Positions 41,693 to 54,815 of a DNA stretch of 64,000 nucleotides are shown one piece after another. The stretch is from the NCBI GenBank assembly GCA_023055355.1, contig JALJCS010000004.1, positions 17,824,001-17,888,000 of the forward strand, read 5' to 3'. The position numbers and the translations under genes are program-made. The notes beneath the pieces are model-generated. The model was given only the letters and a program-made list of their open reading frames with translations, was not told where the DNA came from and made no database searches. Each line of letters opens with the position of its first letter. The first letter of the stretch is position 1. The stretch comes from Agelaius tricolor. Its lineage: Eukaryota > Chordata > Aves > Passeriformes > Icteridae.

Positions 41693-44600
41693 TAGAACTT
41701 TCTTTCCTGGTACACAACTATCCTCCCCTCCCTCCAATTAAAAAACCCAAAAACTCATGAACAAAAATAACAGCTGCCCAGGATATGACAGCAGCACTGC
41801 ACAATCACTGTGCTTGTTACCATTCTATGGTGAATGCAAGTGAACTTTAAGTTTTATAATGCAATTATTCTGTTAGTCATGTTCTTACAGAAAGAAGTGA
41901 CACAAATAATTTATTATAGCTCTAAGCAAGTGTACCGAATTTGGTTTGGGAACATTTACAAGAAGTCTCTGGAAACCATGGAGAAAAACATCTATTTAAG
42001 AAAGTAAGGCACTTCACTGTTCTCTGCTTGCGTCTCTTCAAGGAGTATACCTCAGTTCACCTCTGTCAGAAGACTAGGTTTAATTCCTATTGTGCTAGTC
42101 AGAGAAAGATTGCTCCAAAGCCAAAAGGATCACTCCAACATTCTGGAAGAGCAAGCCTAGGGCAAACATACCAACACTTCTGTTAGAAAGTAATGGAGTG
42201 GTAAGTTACTGCACTTATAAGTCTGTTAGGTTCAGTAATCATGGCAAATCAAACTCCTGCGTTTACAACTCTTGGAAAGGCTGCCTGATCTTTCTAAGCA
42301 TCATTTTAAGTACATCACAACCACTTCCCCACAATGCAGGCTAGCAGCGTGGCTACACACACCTGCAAACATGGAGGGAATACAAACAGCACAGCTTTTG
42401 GGGGCAGGGGGATGATCTCCATTGGATGGAGCACTTTTAGGCTGTGCATCATAAGTATCAAATTATTCTTTGATGTGTTTGAGTATCCTGAGAAGATGCC
42501 ACTGCAATACTAAATTAAACCCAGGCATAATAAAAGAAAAATCCTAAAACAAATGTAAGAATTTGTGACACAAACACTTGTAAAAAAAATTCTTATGCAA
42601 CACAACCACCTACCAACTTCTAATGCAAACAAAGTGCATAAACATTCAAGATTCTTATAAGGATATTATTCACAGCATTGACTAGAATATCAAAATTTAA
42701 TTGTTAAGAACCCCAACCTAAGTAACCAGTGAGAATATTGGCATGTAAGTAGGAGTAATTCAGCACTTGAAAAAAAAAAGCAGGACTGCAAAATACTGAA
42801 AAGGGATAAGTTTAGAAAACAGTTACCAACATTAGAGCTTTCTATACAACCAAAACTATGACAAGATTAGCCACAAGATCATTTATTCAAAGATTACAGA
42901 CACATGTATCCAAACTTCTCCCATAACCAACATCACAGTAGCTACAAAATGACAGTTTTTTATAAATCAGATATTAACTTGGACTTCCACTGGACACAAA
43001 CACTGATTGCACCTATTCTAATAAAAATGTAGCTCTGTTTCTTAAATCAGCTGACAGCAGGAAGAGGAATTAAGAGTGAAAGTATTGATAAACTTTGGCC
43101 TTTTCTAGACAGAAGAAGACAGACACATTTTTTACAAATTACTGTAATGAAGGAGCAAACAATACCATTTTTGCAAACTGAAGCATGATCACACTGAATA
43201 CTAAATGCATATTCCAAGCATAGGAAAATTTCTCATTACATACCTCGTTTTAAAAAAACCTTACATAGTTAGACAATTCAAATCAATAGCATTTTTCATC
43301 CTATCTTTGCAATGACCAGGGGAAAAAAACCCTAAAAATAAAAAACTGAAATAAGGATTCAGAGAAAATTATCTCTTGGCTTTAATCTACAGTTTGAAAA
43401 AACTGAGCAGCCAGTCTTAAACCAAATTTGTCTTACCTATTTTCTTCATATTCAGCCATTTTAGCTTATATTAAATCAGTTCTCAAATGCATCCATGTAA
43501 CAGTCTACAGTGGAATCATAAGCCACTTAAGTGAAAATACTTGCTGTTACACATGGCAATCTCTTGCCATGGCTACTAATGAAAAATGAGATATTAGTTT
43601 TTCCAGATCTATGGCAGAATATTCACTCACTGTTTAAAAATCTTGGCCTAAAGAGATTATCACATTTAAATGGTGAATAGCTGCCACAGATGTCAAAGTT
43701 GCAATCTGCATAAGAGCAACTCACTGAAAACAAAATTCAGCATTCTATAATATAAGCTCCAATTGCAGCTAACTACACTGGTTTCTGTAAGTCTGGAGGG
43801 TCAGTGAAAAAACAAAAATTTACTTTAAAAGAAGATAAATTAGCTGTAGAAAATTTATGTCAGATATTTGCAATATTAATTTAAATATTTCAGTCAGAAC
43901 TGGATTCATCATCAAAGACAATGGTACCTTATTAAATCACCAATCATACATTCTTCTCTAAGATGAGAACCATCAGCACTGTGATGTACCATGGTGTGTT
44001 CTTTGCTTGAGTACTGTTCTTTCCCATTTTTGGTGAAAAAACACAACACATCCTGCATAAGTGTGTATGTGCGTGTCAGTGTGAGTGTTGTTAAGGAGCA
44101 AGACAGCAGAGAGATAAGTTCAAATGTGAAACCAGTGACTCTCCCTAAAAGTTGCAGAGACATCAGAACACACCAACCCTCATACCATTAGTATTTCTTA
44201 AAAAGCACAGAAGAAAAATGCACAAAATATTACTTTGGATTTTATGGTATTACGAAATATTACTTTTGGTGATGGTATCTACATACTCAGGAAACGAATT
44301 AGCAGATGTGAAGTATTTAAGCAGATGACAAACTATTTCAAGCTACTCTGGGAAGTTATTTACTGGACTGTGAAAAAATGAACTTTAAGACAACATCTGC
44401 ATGCATTTGAGTACAGCTGACTTAAAACACTATGCTGTCCTCATTCTCTAGCTACAGAAGGTAACAAAATCATGGCAAGAAGGAAGGCAAAGCTTCCAGA
44501 TGACAATCACCTTGGAATTACTTGTTTACCGTACTGTGTCTGACCCACAGTAAACCTGCCTTCCTTTCTTCAACTTTGGTGGTTAAGTTGTAATCGAAAC

Positions 44601-45540
44601 AATTGCTGCTCTGAAACTATTCTACTGTGCACAAACAGAAATTAAATGAGAAAGTAAATTATGATAGAACTTGGAAGTAGAACTTCTAGCAAGAACAACA
44701 GATAAACGAAGTCTCTTTTTTTGCTTTATAATCTAATTTTCTCTTTGAAAAGTTTTATATCTGATCTGACCTAGATTCTCCAATAAACACTTAAGTGTAT
44801 TTCCTGAGATTCTGCATTAACCTAGGTATTGGTAATAACAACAATCCTCCCAAAAAACACACACATCCCTCTTCCATTTTGAAAATGCACATGCTTATTT
44901 GTAGGGAGGACTAAATTGTCCTGTGGTCCTTGAAACCAAGTTGAGTCTACTCAACTGGGCAGCAGAGAATGGGAAATATAGAAACCGAAGAGAAAAAGTG
45001 AGGCATCTTCCAGCAAAAAGGATCTCAGGAAGCAGAATATTCTTCCCCATAAAACCAGGTGAGGCTTTCTAGGAGTCTGTCGTGGAGATAATCAAAGCAC
45101 ACACTACAACAACCACACCTCTGCCCTTTTAGCTCATGCCAGTGCATATTGCACCACCGTCACCCAAACACAAACTCTCCAAGAAATGTGATTAGAGGCT
45201 TAAGTACAATCAAAACCTGGGATGCTTATTCACACCATCACTCTTCCTTCTTCAATTAAATTATACCCAAGAGCAAAAGAAAAAGCCTGCCTCAAACAAA
45301 TCCATGCAAATTCAGTTCTTCAAGCTTCTAGCCTAGAACTGTCTGTAATGCAATGTCCATTTCATTTCTGGTTAGCCAAGGTTACAGCACCGGAAAAAGT
45401 ACTTTTCATCCACTGTTAATACAGCCACATATCCCTACTGCCAGGAAGAAACATTAACCTGTCTGATCTCTTTCCATACAAGCCATAGGTATAAACACTG
45501 TAAACACAGTGCTGGGCTTTAAGATTCTTCCTTTTGTTTC
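41693..45540. other. Intronic AT-rich sequence, no gene seen
   Basis: No exon, RNA or named repeat was recognised. Short ORFs here look random. Confidence 0.5.
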
Positions 45541-45602
45541 TTTCTCTGGGGGAATTTTCTCCCGTATGTGTTGCTAGGAGACAGTAACGACTGGGTACTT
45601 AC

Positions 45603-46440
45603 GAGGGACAAGAGAAGTGGCCACAGCTCAAGGGAGGGGTCCAGCTGGCTACTCTTCCTGGGTTTCTCTAGGAAAGACAGAAATGCCACGAGAATTGTGC
45701 TGCAAAGAGAAAGGGCTGGGGCAGCTCCTAGCTCTCTTGCACTTGGCTTTGGAGGAGGGCGGTTGGAGCTGCTACTTGGAGGAGGGAATTCACTGCCGCC
45801 GCTGGGGCCCAGCCCAGTCCTGCTTCTCTGCTGGTGAGAGCACACACTGAACTAGGACCTCATTATCAACCAACCAACCTCACTAAAAAAGGGACTTTTC
45901 ACCATCTGGTGAGGTGCCTCAGGAGAAAACCCCGGGAAGCCAACTGCTTTCCCTTCCCAAGGAGCCTCTTCCCTGCCCTGCTCAGAGCCAGGCTGCCACT
46001 TCCCCGCCCCCGCCATTTTGGTTTTCCTGCTACTGTTCTGAGATTTTGCTACATTGTAGCACTGCACCCCCGAATATCCAGAATGCCCCGTGGTTCCAGC
46101 TGCAGCTGCTAAATTTCTGATAAATCTCATCCACCACTCCGGGACTTTGCTAATCCCTACCTTCCCAGTTTACTGCTCCGATATCCCTGCTACAGCTCCT
46201 TCTGCTATCCAGAGGGGGCACCAGGATGCCTGCCCTTGGGGGTTCCTAAAGGAAACCCCTTTTCCCTCCCTTGCTACGGACTCCGCCCGCCACTGTCTGC
46301 GCGGGGAGACACAGCCGGACCCGCGCACAGCGCCCCCTGCAGGCGCGGGGGAACCACGGCACCCGCCGGGCCTGCCGAGAGCCAGCAGCCCCCTGCCGGC
46401 CGCCACCGGAACCGCACCGATGGCGAGAGCGCTTGAAGAG
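45603..46440 (-). promoter_or_regulatory. Candidate internal promoter and alternative first exon
   Basis: GC content rises sharply over an AT-rich background. On the minus strand a YY1-type CAAAATGGCGG lies at about 46,010-46,022. About 400 bases downstream a strong donor, CCCTC|GTAAGT, has its GT at 45,602-45,601. The most GC-rich part is 46,290-46,440. This could be an alternative SPIN1 first exon or a non-coding RNA promoter. No long frame supports a protein gene. Confidence 0.4.
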
Positions 46441-46559
46441 TGGGAGGAGACTCCCATGGGATTTCTGCTCGTTTGCTGTCGCTGCCACTGTTGTTGGCTT
46501 GCCTTGCTATACACACTAGTAAAGAGCTGTTATTTCATTTCTCATATCTTTGCCTGAAA

Positions 46560-49500
46560 GCCCCTTAATTTCAAAATTGTAACAATTCAGAAGGAAGGGC
46601 ATAATATTTTGCATTCCAAGGGACACTCCTGCCTTCCTTAGCAGACACCTGTCTTTCAAACCAAGACACACAGGTATGCAAAAGGCATACTGAAGGCAGG
46701 AGCAAAACTTCCCCTGACTTGAACAGATAGGAAAGTCCACTTTCCCTCAGGTCTTCTGTCCGGCACCTAACAGTATGTATGCTTTACTGACAAAAAGGAG
46801 TGCAGAAGACAGAGATGTAATTCACCTGAGATGTACTCCTGCAGTCTAGGAAATGAAAATTTCTGTGCTTATTCACTCCTCCCTTCAGCAGTAGGGAGAG
46901 ATGACCCAGAGCCCAGCTGCTCTGCCTATCATCAAACAACCCTAAGAATATGCAACAATCTGTGGTTTCCAGGTATACTGAATGTCTGCATATCCCTTAA
47001 CCCTAAAAGCACTCAAAAACAGATGTCTGTGAAGTCACATGAAAGTCAGAATCTATTGTTAAGCTGCTTTTGAAGGCATACTTGTCAGAGTACAGATTTT
47101 GGCCCATCATATCTCACAAAATCTCAGCACCACCACAATATCTCATTTTTAGCTCCACTGACACCTAAGCAATTAATGGGTTTGTAGGCCATCTTTCACC
47201 AACAAGACAAAGAACTTCTGAAGAAAAAAGTAATTACATCAATTCAACAAAGCTCTCTGCGACTGGAATGCTTTGAGAAGAAAGGAGTACATTGATCTCT
47301 AACTTGTTTACCTCCTTTCTAGCTTCATTGTGATGTTTAGCTCATTGTCTAGACCATACATGGTTATTAAACATGATGGGCAAGCAATTGTCCAAAATCA
47401 GTCAACTCTTTTCCAAGTATAATTTTATGAGTTACACAAACTCCAAATTTGAAGCATTATTTTTACTAATTTTTATAATTCCTAGAAAATGGAAGAAAGA
47501 CAGTCTAACCTGCAGACACTTTTAAGTGCACAATTAAAACCAGAACTAAGATATAGATATGCAGCAGAATACACATAATACTTCCCAGTCCATGGCAGGT
47601 ACTTAACCTTTGCTTACTAAAAGAACCCGAAGCAGAGCTCCAGACTTCAGCAAACATCATGTTTGTCAAGGTATACAGAAAAGTTAATCAACAAAACTTT
47701 ATGGAATTTTCGCTAGAGAACTAATCTAGAACATGTTTTTTCTTGTGCTACTCAGCTCACAAAAATAATTAAATCTAGAAAGGTGAAAATTTCTCTATTC
47801 AAAAATTTCAACTTAAATCACAAGATAATATACTGGACTTGAGCTGCCTTGATTCTATGTAACTAGCAATAACTTCCATTTAGGAAACACAAACACTAAA
47901 TTAGTAAAACTGAAACAGTTCTGAAACACATAATTACTTGATTTTAATGAATCAAATAGACCAAAAGTTTGATATCTAATGACTCTTTCTGTCCTTATCC
48001 ACCTAGGATAAGAAATCATAATCTAGCAAAGCTCTCTTTTACATTTAAACTGGATTAAAAGAAATTCAGGGGAAAAGAAGTTGGGCAGATGGGTTTTGCC
48101 TGTTCTGTTGTTGTTTATGGGTTTTTTTGAACTCCGTGTTGGTGACACTTTACAGACCTCACCATGATGGCACAGACAAGCTAGAATAGCTTAGTATACT
48201 ACAAAGTAGTAACTAATTGATACAGCTCCATGTTGTCCAAAATGCCATATGGAACAGACGGTCGTGAGTTCAGCACCCCTTCTGTGAAAGTCAAGTATTT
48301 ACTATATCACTGGAATCCACAGAACTGCTTTTGAAATAAGCACCTACTCTCACCAGTATCTGTAGGTGCACAACTTGAATAGTGTATCGGAATATTCCAC
48401 AATAACATCAGAAAATCACACTAAAAAACCACCAACCAACTAAAAAAAACTCCAAACTGAACCCAATCAAAGAGCTAATCAAGTTTTAGACATTTTTAAG
48501 TCTTATCAAAAAGCGTATGAATTCATCAAAATATTTCAAGAACCTCTCAACCAAGGTGCAATAATTAAAATACAAGGTGCAAAAATTAAAATACAATAAG
48601 GTAACAGTTACAGCTAGTAGACACCATAAGTAATCATTACTATTTCTATATATTTCATTTTGTGGAATCATTGCAATAGTGAAGTTTCCAAGTCAGTCAT
48701 TCAAGACCTCATTTAACACAGATTTAGAGCAGTTTCACAACATATGTCACAGAAAATAAATAAGAAAAAATATAACCTGGATTTGTAGAACTGTCCTCCA
48801 CAAACTGAAAGGCATTCACCTCCTGAATTCTGTATGTCTTAAGCAAATTCACATGTTACTATATAACAGCAAGTTAACTTCAGCCACCACATGGTGAAAG
48901 CAGTTAGCTCAAATTATTCCACTATTGTTTGAAATGGATCAGCGAGGAGGCCCTTTTGTCTTTAGAGTCAACTGTTCATAGCTAAATGCAAACCAGTTAA
49001 CCACACTGTTTTAAGGATCTCAATATATATTCACATCAGAGGGAAGCAAGTCTACACATTCATAAAGCAAAGTCAGATTCCCCATTCTTTTAAGGCAGGT
49101 AGCACAATGGCAGCTAGATAGCATCTGGACAGCAAGTGGGATACATCTTGATATACAGGAGACACTCATTATGAGAACCAGTGTCAAGAAAGATCAGCAC
49201 TCAGCCTTCCATCATAAAATCACTAACCTCTAAAGAGCAGTAAGAGAAGGAACACAAGAAAAACAACAAACAAAAAAGTTCTCTCACACCTGTCATGAGA
49301 AACAAGCTATCTAACCACACAACAGGAAACAACTTTCTGTAAGAGCATTCTCTTTTGGTTCAGCTTCAATGCACAGCTTTCGAAGATGGTTTTCTAAACC
49401 AGTTTGTTGAATTGGTTTTAGTCACCTATGAAAACATACTGCCATGCCACACCATCAAGAAATCAAAGTTTGAACTTTCTCTTACCAAGTCAAAAAAAAA

Positions 49501-52130
49501 AAAAAAAAGGATACAAGAAAAACAAAATGGAATGATGAGAAGTATGCAGCAAAAGGCTTCAAAGGCTTCATTCTTTGGAAACGGGAAAAAAGGTTAAAAA
49601 ATGGTGTTTAGCTTCAGTAAATAGAATCCTTCTAAAAATATTTAATTTGTCAAACATTAAGCAAATCATGCATTACATTAACACACAGTTCTTGCATCAG
49701 CTATTGGTTTACAGATCTGAATATGTCAAAGAGTGCAGTCTGGCAGCAGATAGCAAGGAAAGATACTGGGTAAGAAGAGGGTGAAAGAATATTTGGACTG
49801 AGAAAATATTAAGTACTGAATAAGAATGTACTAAATGTTTATTACCTTTAGGACTGTATGTTACTTGGTAATTTCATAAATATTTAGAACTACAGCAAGT
49901 CATGATTTACTTGATTAAAGATCTACTGAAAAACATATCTACTTTGAAAAAACAGTCTATTTCTAACTTCTCCCAGCAAGCTGATCACAGAGACTGCATT
50001 TACTGCAGTCTTCCTTTTCCTCAGTCTCATTTGCCAAACAGTTTCTGAAAAGAAGGCTTTACTAGTCTCAGGTTTTTAATTTGGTTGAATACAGCCTAGC
50101 ATAACTCACAAAGGCAAAAACACTGGAGGGTCTTCACTAAGTGAAGATGCAGAGATTTGGCAGGTACTTCAACTACATCTGCTCCTTTTGGGCTCTGATG
50201 ACCCACAATACTGATTTTTGACTAAATCAACACAACCAAGACAGGAAGAAAAACCTTTTGAGTGTCACAGAAAATAATGCAAGGTGAAGTAAAGATGCTA
50301 CAGAGGCAAGAAACTTCACAAAGATGATGAAATAGAGACAAATGTTACAGAATAAAATTTAGCTCTAGCAACAAAACTGCAATGTAACAGAGTTAAACTG
50401 CGTTGTGCATGGCTTATTTTTATTCTATTTTGCTCTTCAGCCTAAGAATTGGCTTAAGCATCTGAAGACATATTTGGAAGGAGGAGCTGCACACTTCAAT
50501 GCATTTCACATTTTTAGTAGGTGAGCATAATTTCAAAATGCAGTAGTTATCACAATAAATGACAAATTAACTACAACTGGTAAAACTATTCTAGTTTAGG
50601 CAATATTGCCTTCAGACTGAAAAATGTAAAAAAAAAAAAAAGTAACTGCCTGTTGCAGGAATCTACTGATGTATCAGGCTATAGACTTTTGCTCTAACTT
50701 TTCCATCTAGAATTAAAACAGTTGCCTCAGAAGCCATGACGTAGATACACATTCCAAAATGATACTGTAATTTGGATGACTTAAGTTTTATCTTATTGTA
50801 AGCTCCTTCTATATATTATTTTTTCCATAATCAATGTTTGCTAATCACTGCTTATTAATGGGGATGGAAAAAGCAGCAGAAAGAAGTATTCATATGCAGT
50901 ATTTAATTCGCAATTTATATCTCAGTAGAAGCTGCAAGATTGTGCCATTCCAATGCTTCTCCACTAGAAGCTTCTAAAGCAAAGCAGACAAAAGACGACA
51001 TAGCTAGGACATTTGTTACTTAAGAGCAGTGCTCAGAAACCTATGGCTATCCATGTGTATAAATAAAGACTGTATCTTTAAGTATGATCCTTGAAAAATT
51101 AAACACTTGGAACTACAGTAACAAGTCTAGAAGGCAAATATAAAGCATCATGCCATAACACTTTCAGCATTCACCCTTAATTTACAAACTAGAAATAAAA
51201 CTGTTTCATGGCAGATCACTTTAGATACGCTCGAACTACCTTCAAGTGTTTTGGTTTTACGTCACAAGCAGCAAAAATAAAAGCCATGTTTATCAAAGCC
51301 AGAAGGGGGTGCTCTGAATAACTGAGGTGGAGGGCACTGAACTAAGCATTTGCCTTGCACTACTAAAGAGGTAAAAGCATGCTGTCTTGTTTTCATTTGG
51401 GAGCTCACTTAACTTCACGTTACCATGCCTTTTTTACAAAAAACCAAACAAATAAACAAGCAATAACAACAACAAAAAAACCCAAAATAAAAAAATCTGA
51501 AATCACTCCTTTTAGGAAAAAGGAAATGCTTCGGTTTGTACTATTGTCATCAAAGGGCAAATTAATTTGTGACAGAAAGCTAGCAACACGAAGACCTGAC
51601 AAGTGTAAATTCCCGTTTACGTACTCCATGTTTCGCAAGCTGTTTAAGGTACTAACAAGGAGATACAGAAAATGCGAAAAAGCCAAAACGCCGATTTTAC
51701 GGGTTTTAACTACACAATGCCTATTCTGACATAACTAGTTCAGATCTCTTTAATGTGATTGTCCAGAGCTGACCCCTTATACCGAATTGTCCTGAAACGA
51801 AAGAAAAGGCCCTAGTTCATTCTGCCAAGTGTAACACAGTATTCTCATCTCTGCCAGCACTTTGGTGCATCCGCCACCCCCCACCCAACACGAGAAAAAG
51901 ATACGCACATTCCAATCAAGCCTCTCTCAGCGGGGCTCACCCAGTTCCCCCCCTCCTTCCCTCCCTTCCTCCCTCGCCCCAGGCCTTGCCAGGTTCCCAA
52001 ATCACCTCTGATTTTAGGTTTCATTTTGTTGTAAACAGCAAAACGAAAGGAGAAAGCTTCCAAAGCGAGAATCCTTACCCTTGAAATCCCGCCATGCGCG
52101 CAAATAAGGAGGGTGAATTGTTTTTCCTCT
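46560..52130. other. Intronic AT-rich sequence, no gene seen
   Basis: It contains A-runs near 49,493-49,508 and 50,627-50,641 and the short tandem repeat at 48,552-48,593. No exon or named repeat was recognised. Confidence 0.5.
48552..48593. repeat. Tandem duplication, 21-bp unit x2
   Basis: Two adjacent copies of a 21-bp unit (caaggtgcaa-aattaaaata) differ at one position. Confidence 0.85.
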
Positions 52131-53460
52131 CTTTTTTTTTTTTTTTTGACGGGCGATGAAGGGGGAAGGGGGAAGAAACAAAAGCCTACACGGAGGAGCA
52201 GCTAAGCAGCGGAGACTGAGGGAGAAGGCGGAGACCCTGGTGGAGGAGCAGGGCGAGCGTCAGCCATGTTGTGTGTGTGTGTGTGTTGGTCCAGTATTTA
52301 CAAACCTGCAGCTGCAGCAGCGCTTGGAGCCTGGGAGAGAGAGGGGAACGCAGGGAGGGAGAGGGAAGGGAGGAGGGAGGAAAGGAGCGAGGGAGGAGGG
52401 GAAAGCGGCACAGCAGACAAAGGATCGCAGCAGCGCAGAGCGAGCGGGGCGCGCACACACCGCGCCGGCGCTGTCTCCCGCGGCCCCGGCTCCCCCGCCG
52501 CCCTCACGCCCCCCTCGTCCCGCTTTCCCGCCTCCACCTCCCCGGGGAAAGGGTTATCCGCCAGCAGCCCCTCGGCGGGCCCCAGCCCGCACACAATAGC
52601 TCCGCAGCGGGGAAAGGGGGAGGGCACCGCTCCCCTACGGGCGGATGCGGCGCGGGGCCGTGCCGGGGGAGGGCGGCAGAGCCCCGGAGCCCGGAAGGGC
52701 GGGGGGGTTGCCAAGCAGCCAGGGAGCTTGCGGGGAAAGGGAGAACAGAGACGACACCTCCAGACCGGAGCCTCCGCGGCCCCGATGCCGCCCGCGGCTT
52801 CCGGGCGGAGAGGGCGGGGGATCCACGAAGTGAGAGGCCCGAGGGAGGCGAGGCGCGGTCGGCCTGGGAGCGCCGGTTCCCCCACAGCGACTCCCTCCGG
52901 CTCTGCCCGGTACTGGGCCGGGCCAGGCCAAGGGCGGCGCGACGGGCTGCGCTCCCCCCGTCCCCTCCCTAGCCCCGGTCGCTCACCTGCTGGCGGGGCG
53001 GGCGCCCGGGGGTGCCAGGGCTGCCGCTCAGCCCCTCCCAGCCGGGCCGCTCAGCTTCTCTGCGGCGGCGGCAGCAGCGGCGGCGGGCACGGCCGCTCCC
53101 CTCGTCTCGCTTGTCCCCCTCCGCGGCCGCTGCCTCCAGCTCGCCTCTGCCACATTTGGATCCCCCTCTCCCTACGCGATCTCCGCCGCCAGGATAGAGG
53201 CCTCCTCACCTTCCTGCCAAATAGTGAGCCGCCCGCATCGCGCCGTTCAAAACACAGGGCCGGGGCCCGCCCTCCTCCCCCGCGCTGGCCCCCCCTGGCG
53301 GCGCGCAGGCGCACTGCGCCGCCTCGACTGCGGCGGGCAGCCCCACCCGGGCCGCCATGGGCGGCAGCGCGGCCTGAGGGGCGCGGGTGGCGCACGGCGT
53401 GCCCCAGCCGTGCCCCAGGTCACCCTCCTGCTCTCAGTGCGCACAGAGAGCCACCGGGCC
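52130..53460. promoter_or_regulatory. SPIN1: CpG island, SPIN1 promoter region
   Basis: Very GC- and CpG-rich sequence, from the T run at 52,133-52,147 to about 53,460, stands out from AT-rich flanks. An NRF1-like GCGCAGGCGCA lies at 53,303-53,313. All long ORFs here, on both strands, are proline/arginine/glycine-rich by-products of base composition. A (TG)n run is at 52,269-52,287. Confidence 0.75.
52987..53300 (-). other. SPIN1: Probable SPIN1 exon 1 (5' UTR)
   Basis: A strong minus-strand donor, CCAGCAG|GTGAGC, has its GT at 52,986-52,985 at the gene-proximal side of the CpG island. It would splice to the exon 2 acceptor at 15,131, giving a first intron of about 38 kb. The exon's 5' end is not visible; 53,300 is a guess near the NRF1-like site. 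ATGs in it are followed by in-frame stops before the donor, so it is non-coding. Confidence 0.55.
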
Positions 53461-53464
53461 GTGT

Positions 53465-53610
53465 CTGAATGTCCTGTACTGGGAGGGACCCACGAGGATC
53501 ATCGAGTCCAGCTCTCAGCCCTGCACGGGACACGAGTCACACAATGTGCCTAAGTACATTGTGCAAACGCTTATTGAATTCTGCCAGGGTTGGTGCTGAA
53601 GAAGGTCAAG
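53465..53610 (-). repeat. CR1 3' end fragment
   Basis: 'ctgggagggacccacgaggatcatcgagtccagct' style text, followed by 'ccctgcacgggaca', is reverse-oriented CR1 3' terminus. It borders the CpG island. Confidence 0.75.
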
Positions 53611-53619
53611 AGTGTGGTG

Positions 53620-54285
53620 CAGATGCCAGAAGGCAGGCTAGCACTTAACCTGAGCAGGGAAAGTATTTGTAAATAATACAAGCGAACAACTGCATTTTTG
53701 TATGAAATTGTCTTCTCATTTCAAGAGAGGCGACGTTACTGGGAGAAAGAAGGTGTAGTTCCTTCACAACTTAAAGGTTTCCCTGAAAACGTGTTGATCT
53801 ATGCAATAAGGACATGAAAAAAGGTGGGGAAGCCTTCAAAAATCTGTGCTGAACAAAAGCACTAGTTAAAAATTCTTTCCCCCTCTTGAAGGGCTGTCAT
53901 CCCTGCCCCTGGCAGGCTGAGGGACAGTACTTGAGGGAGCAGTAATGGAAAACCTGCAAGTAATCAAGACTTGTTCAGCAATTGACAGACCATAAGAAGA
54001 TGCCATCTTTTCAACTGTTAGTATTAGATGCCAGGACATCTAGGAGAAAATTAGTATGTTTCTTAATCCTAATGGGGAGTATTTTCTAATTCATGAAGCA
54101 TGCATGATCTAGATGGAGTGGAACACAAGGAAGAAATTTGGTGAGCCATACCAGTGTAATATGTGATGTAAAGTAATTCATGCTTGTGTGGAAAATGTAT
54201 AAAATAAAAATTGTAAAATAAATTATACATGTAACAAAAATCCAAAGAGCCTCAGACCATGGACAGCCCAGAGGCAGATTACTAC
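53620..54285. other. Upstream intergenic sequence, no gene seen
   Basis: No exon or named repeat was recognised. AT-rich near 54,190-54,235. Confidence 0.45.
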
Positions 54286-54289
54286 ATAG

Positions 54290-54815
54290 AAGCTGTGAAA
54301 CTCCTGGTGGCAGCAGGAAAGAATGCCTCCTTAGCAAGTAAGAAGACATATCTGCTGCGGAGATGGGCTTCCCCTGGAACCATCCAGCAACACCCAAGAA
54401 TGATCAGCACTTGGTAAGTATCATCAATCAAGATAGCTGAAGTCGTCAAGAACATACGTCTGAGTACAGACTTCTCCTGACCTGATCAGCGCCCCACCAC
54501 CACTCAGCCACCACACAGCGATTGTCCAGCCCTGTACAGTGAAAAGAAACTTCATGCATATGCGGGGTGACAAAAGGAATGGGGGCACCTCTGCCTCAGG
54601 CAGAAAAAACTGTATAAACCAGCCCTGCTGGAAATGGCATTTGTGAACAGAAGGAGGTCTGATGTGCTAGAGGTCAGATCCAGGTTCACCAAGAGCCAAT
54701 CCCGGGCTCCATGCTGTCTCTTTGGCTTTGGCTTCCGAGGACCGAATTTTCGGTCGCGAAAATAAAACCTTTCGCTATTATTATTAATTTGGCTTTCTTG
54801 CTGAAAGAAACACCA
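54290..54815 (+). repeat. Probable solo LTR upstream of SPIN1
   Basis: TATAAA at 54,613-54,618 is followed 148 bases later by AATAAA (54,761-54,766) and a T-rich tail, the layout of U3-R-U5. CG-rich 'ttttcggtcgcgaa' just before the signal is unlike the flanks. No matching target-site duplication was found, so the ends are approximate and the family is not named. Confidence 0.45.

Noticed and set aside
45617..46120. Overlapping ORFs around 45.6-46.1 kb as a protein gene
   Set aside because: None has a family match and they overlap on both strands. The promoter and donor signals are better supported than coding.
52266..53468. Long open frames (up to 400 codons) in the CpG island on both strands
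   Set aside because: The products are Pro/Arg/Gly/Ala-rich and overlap in several frames, as expected from high GC content. The region fits a promoter and a non-coding first exon.
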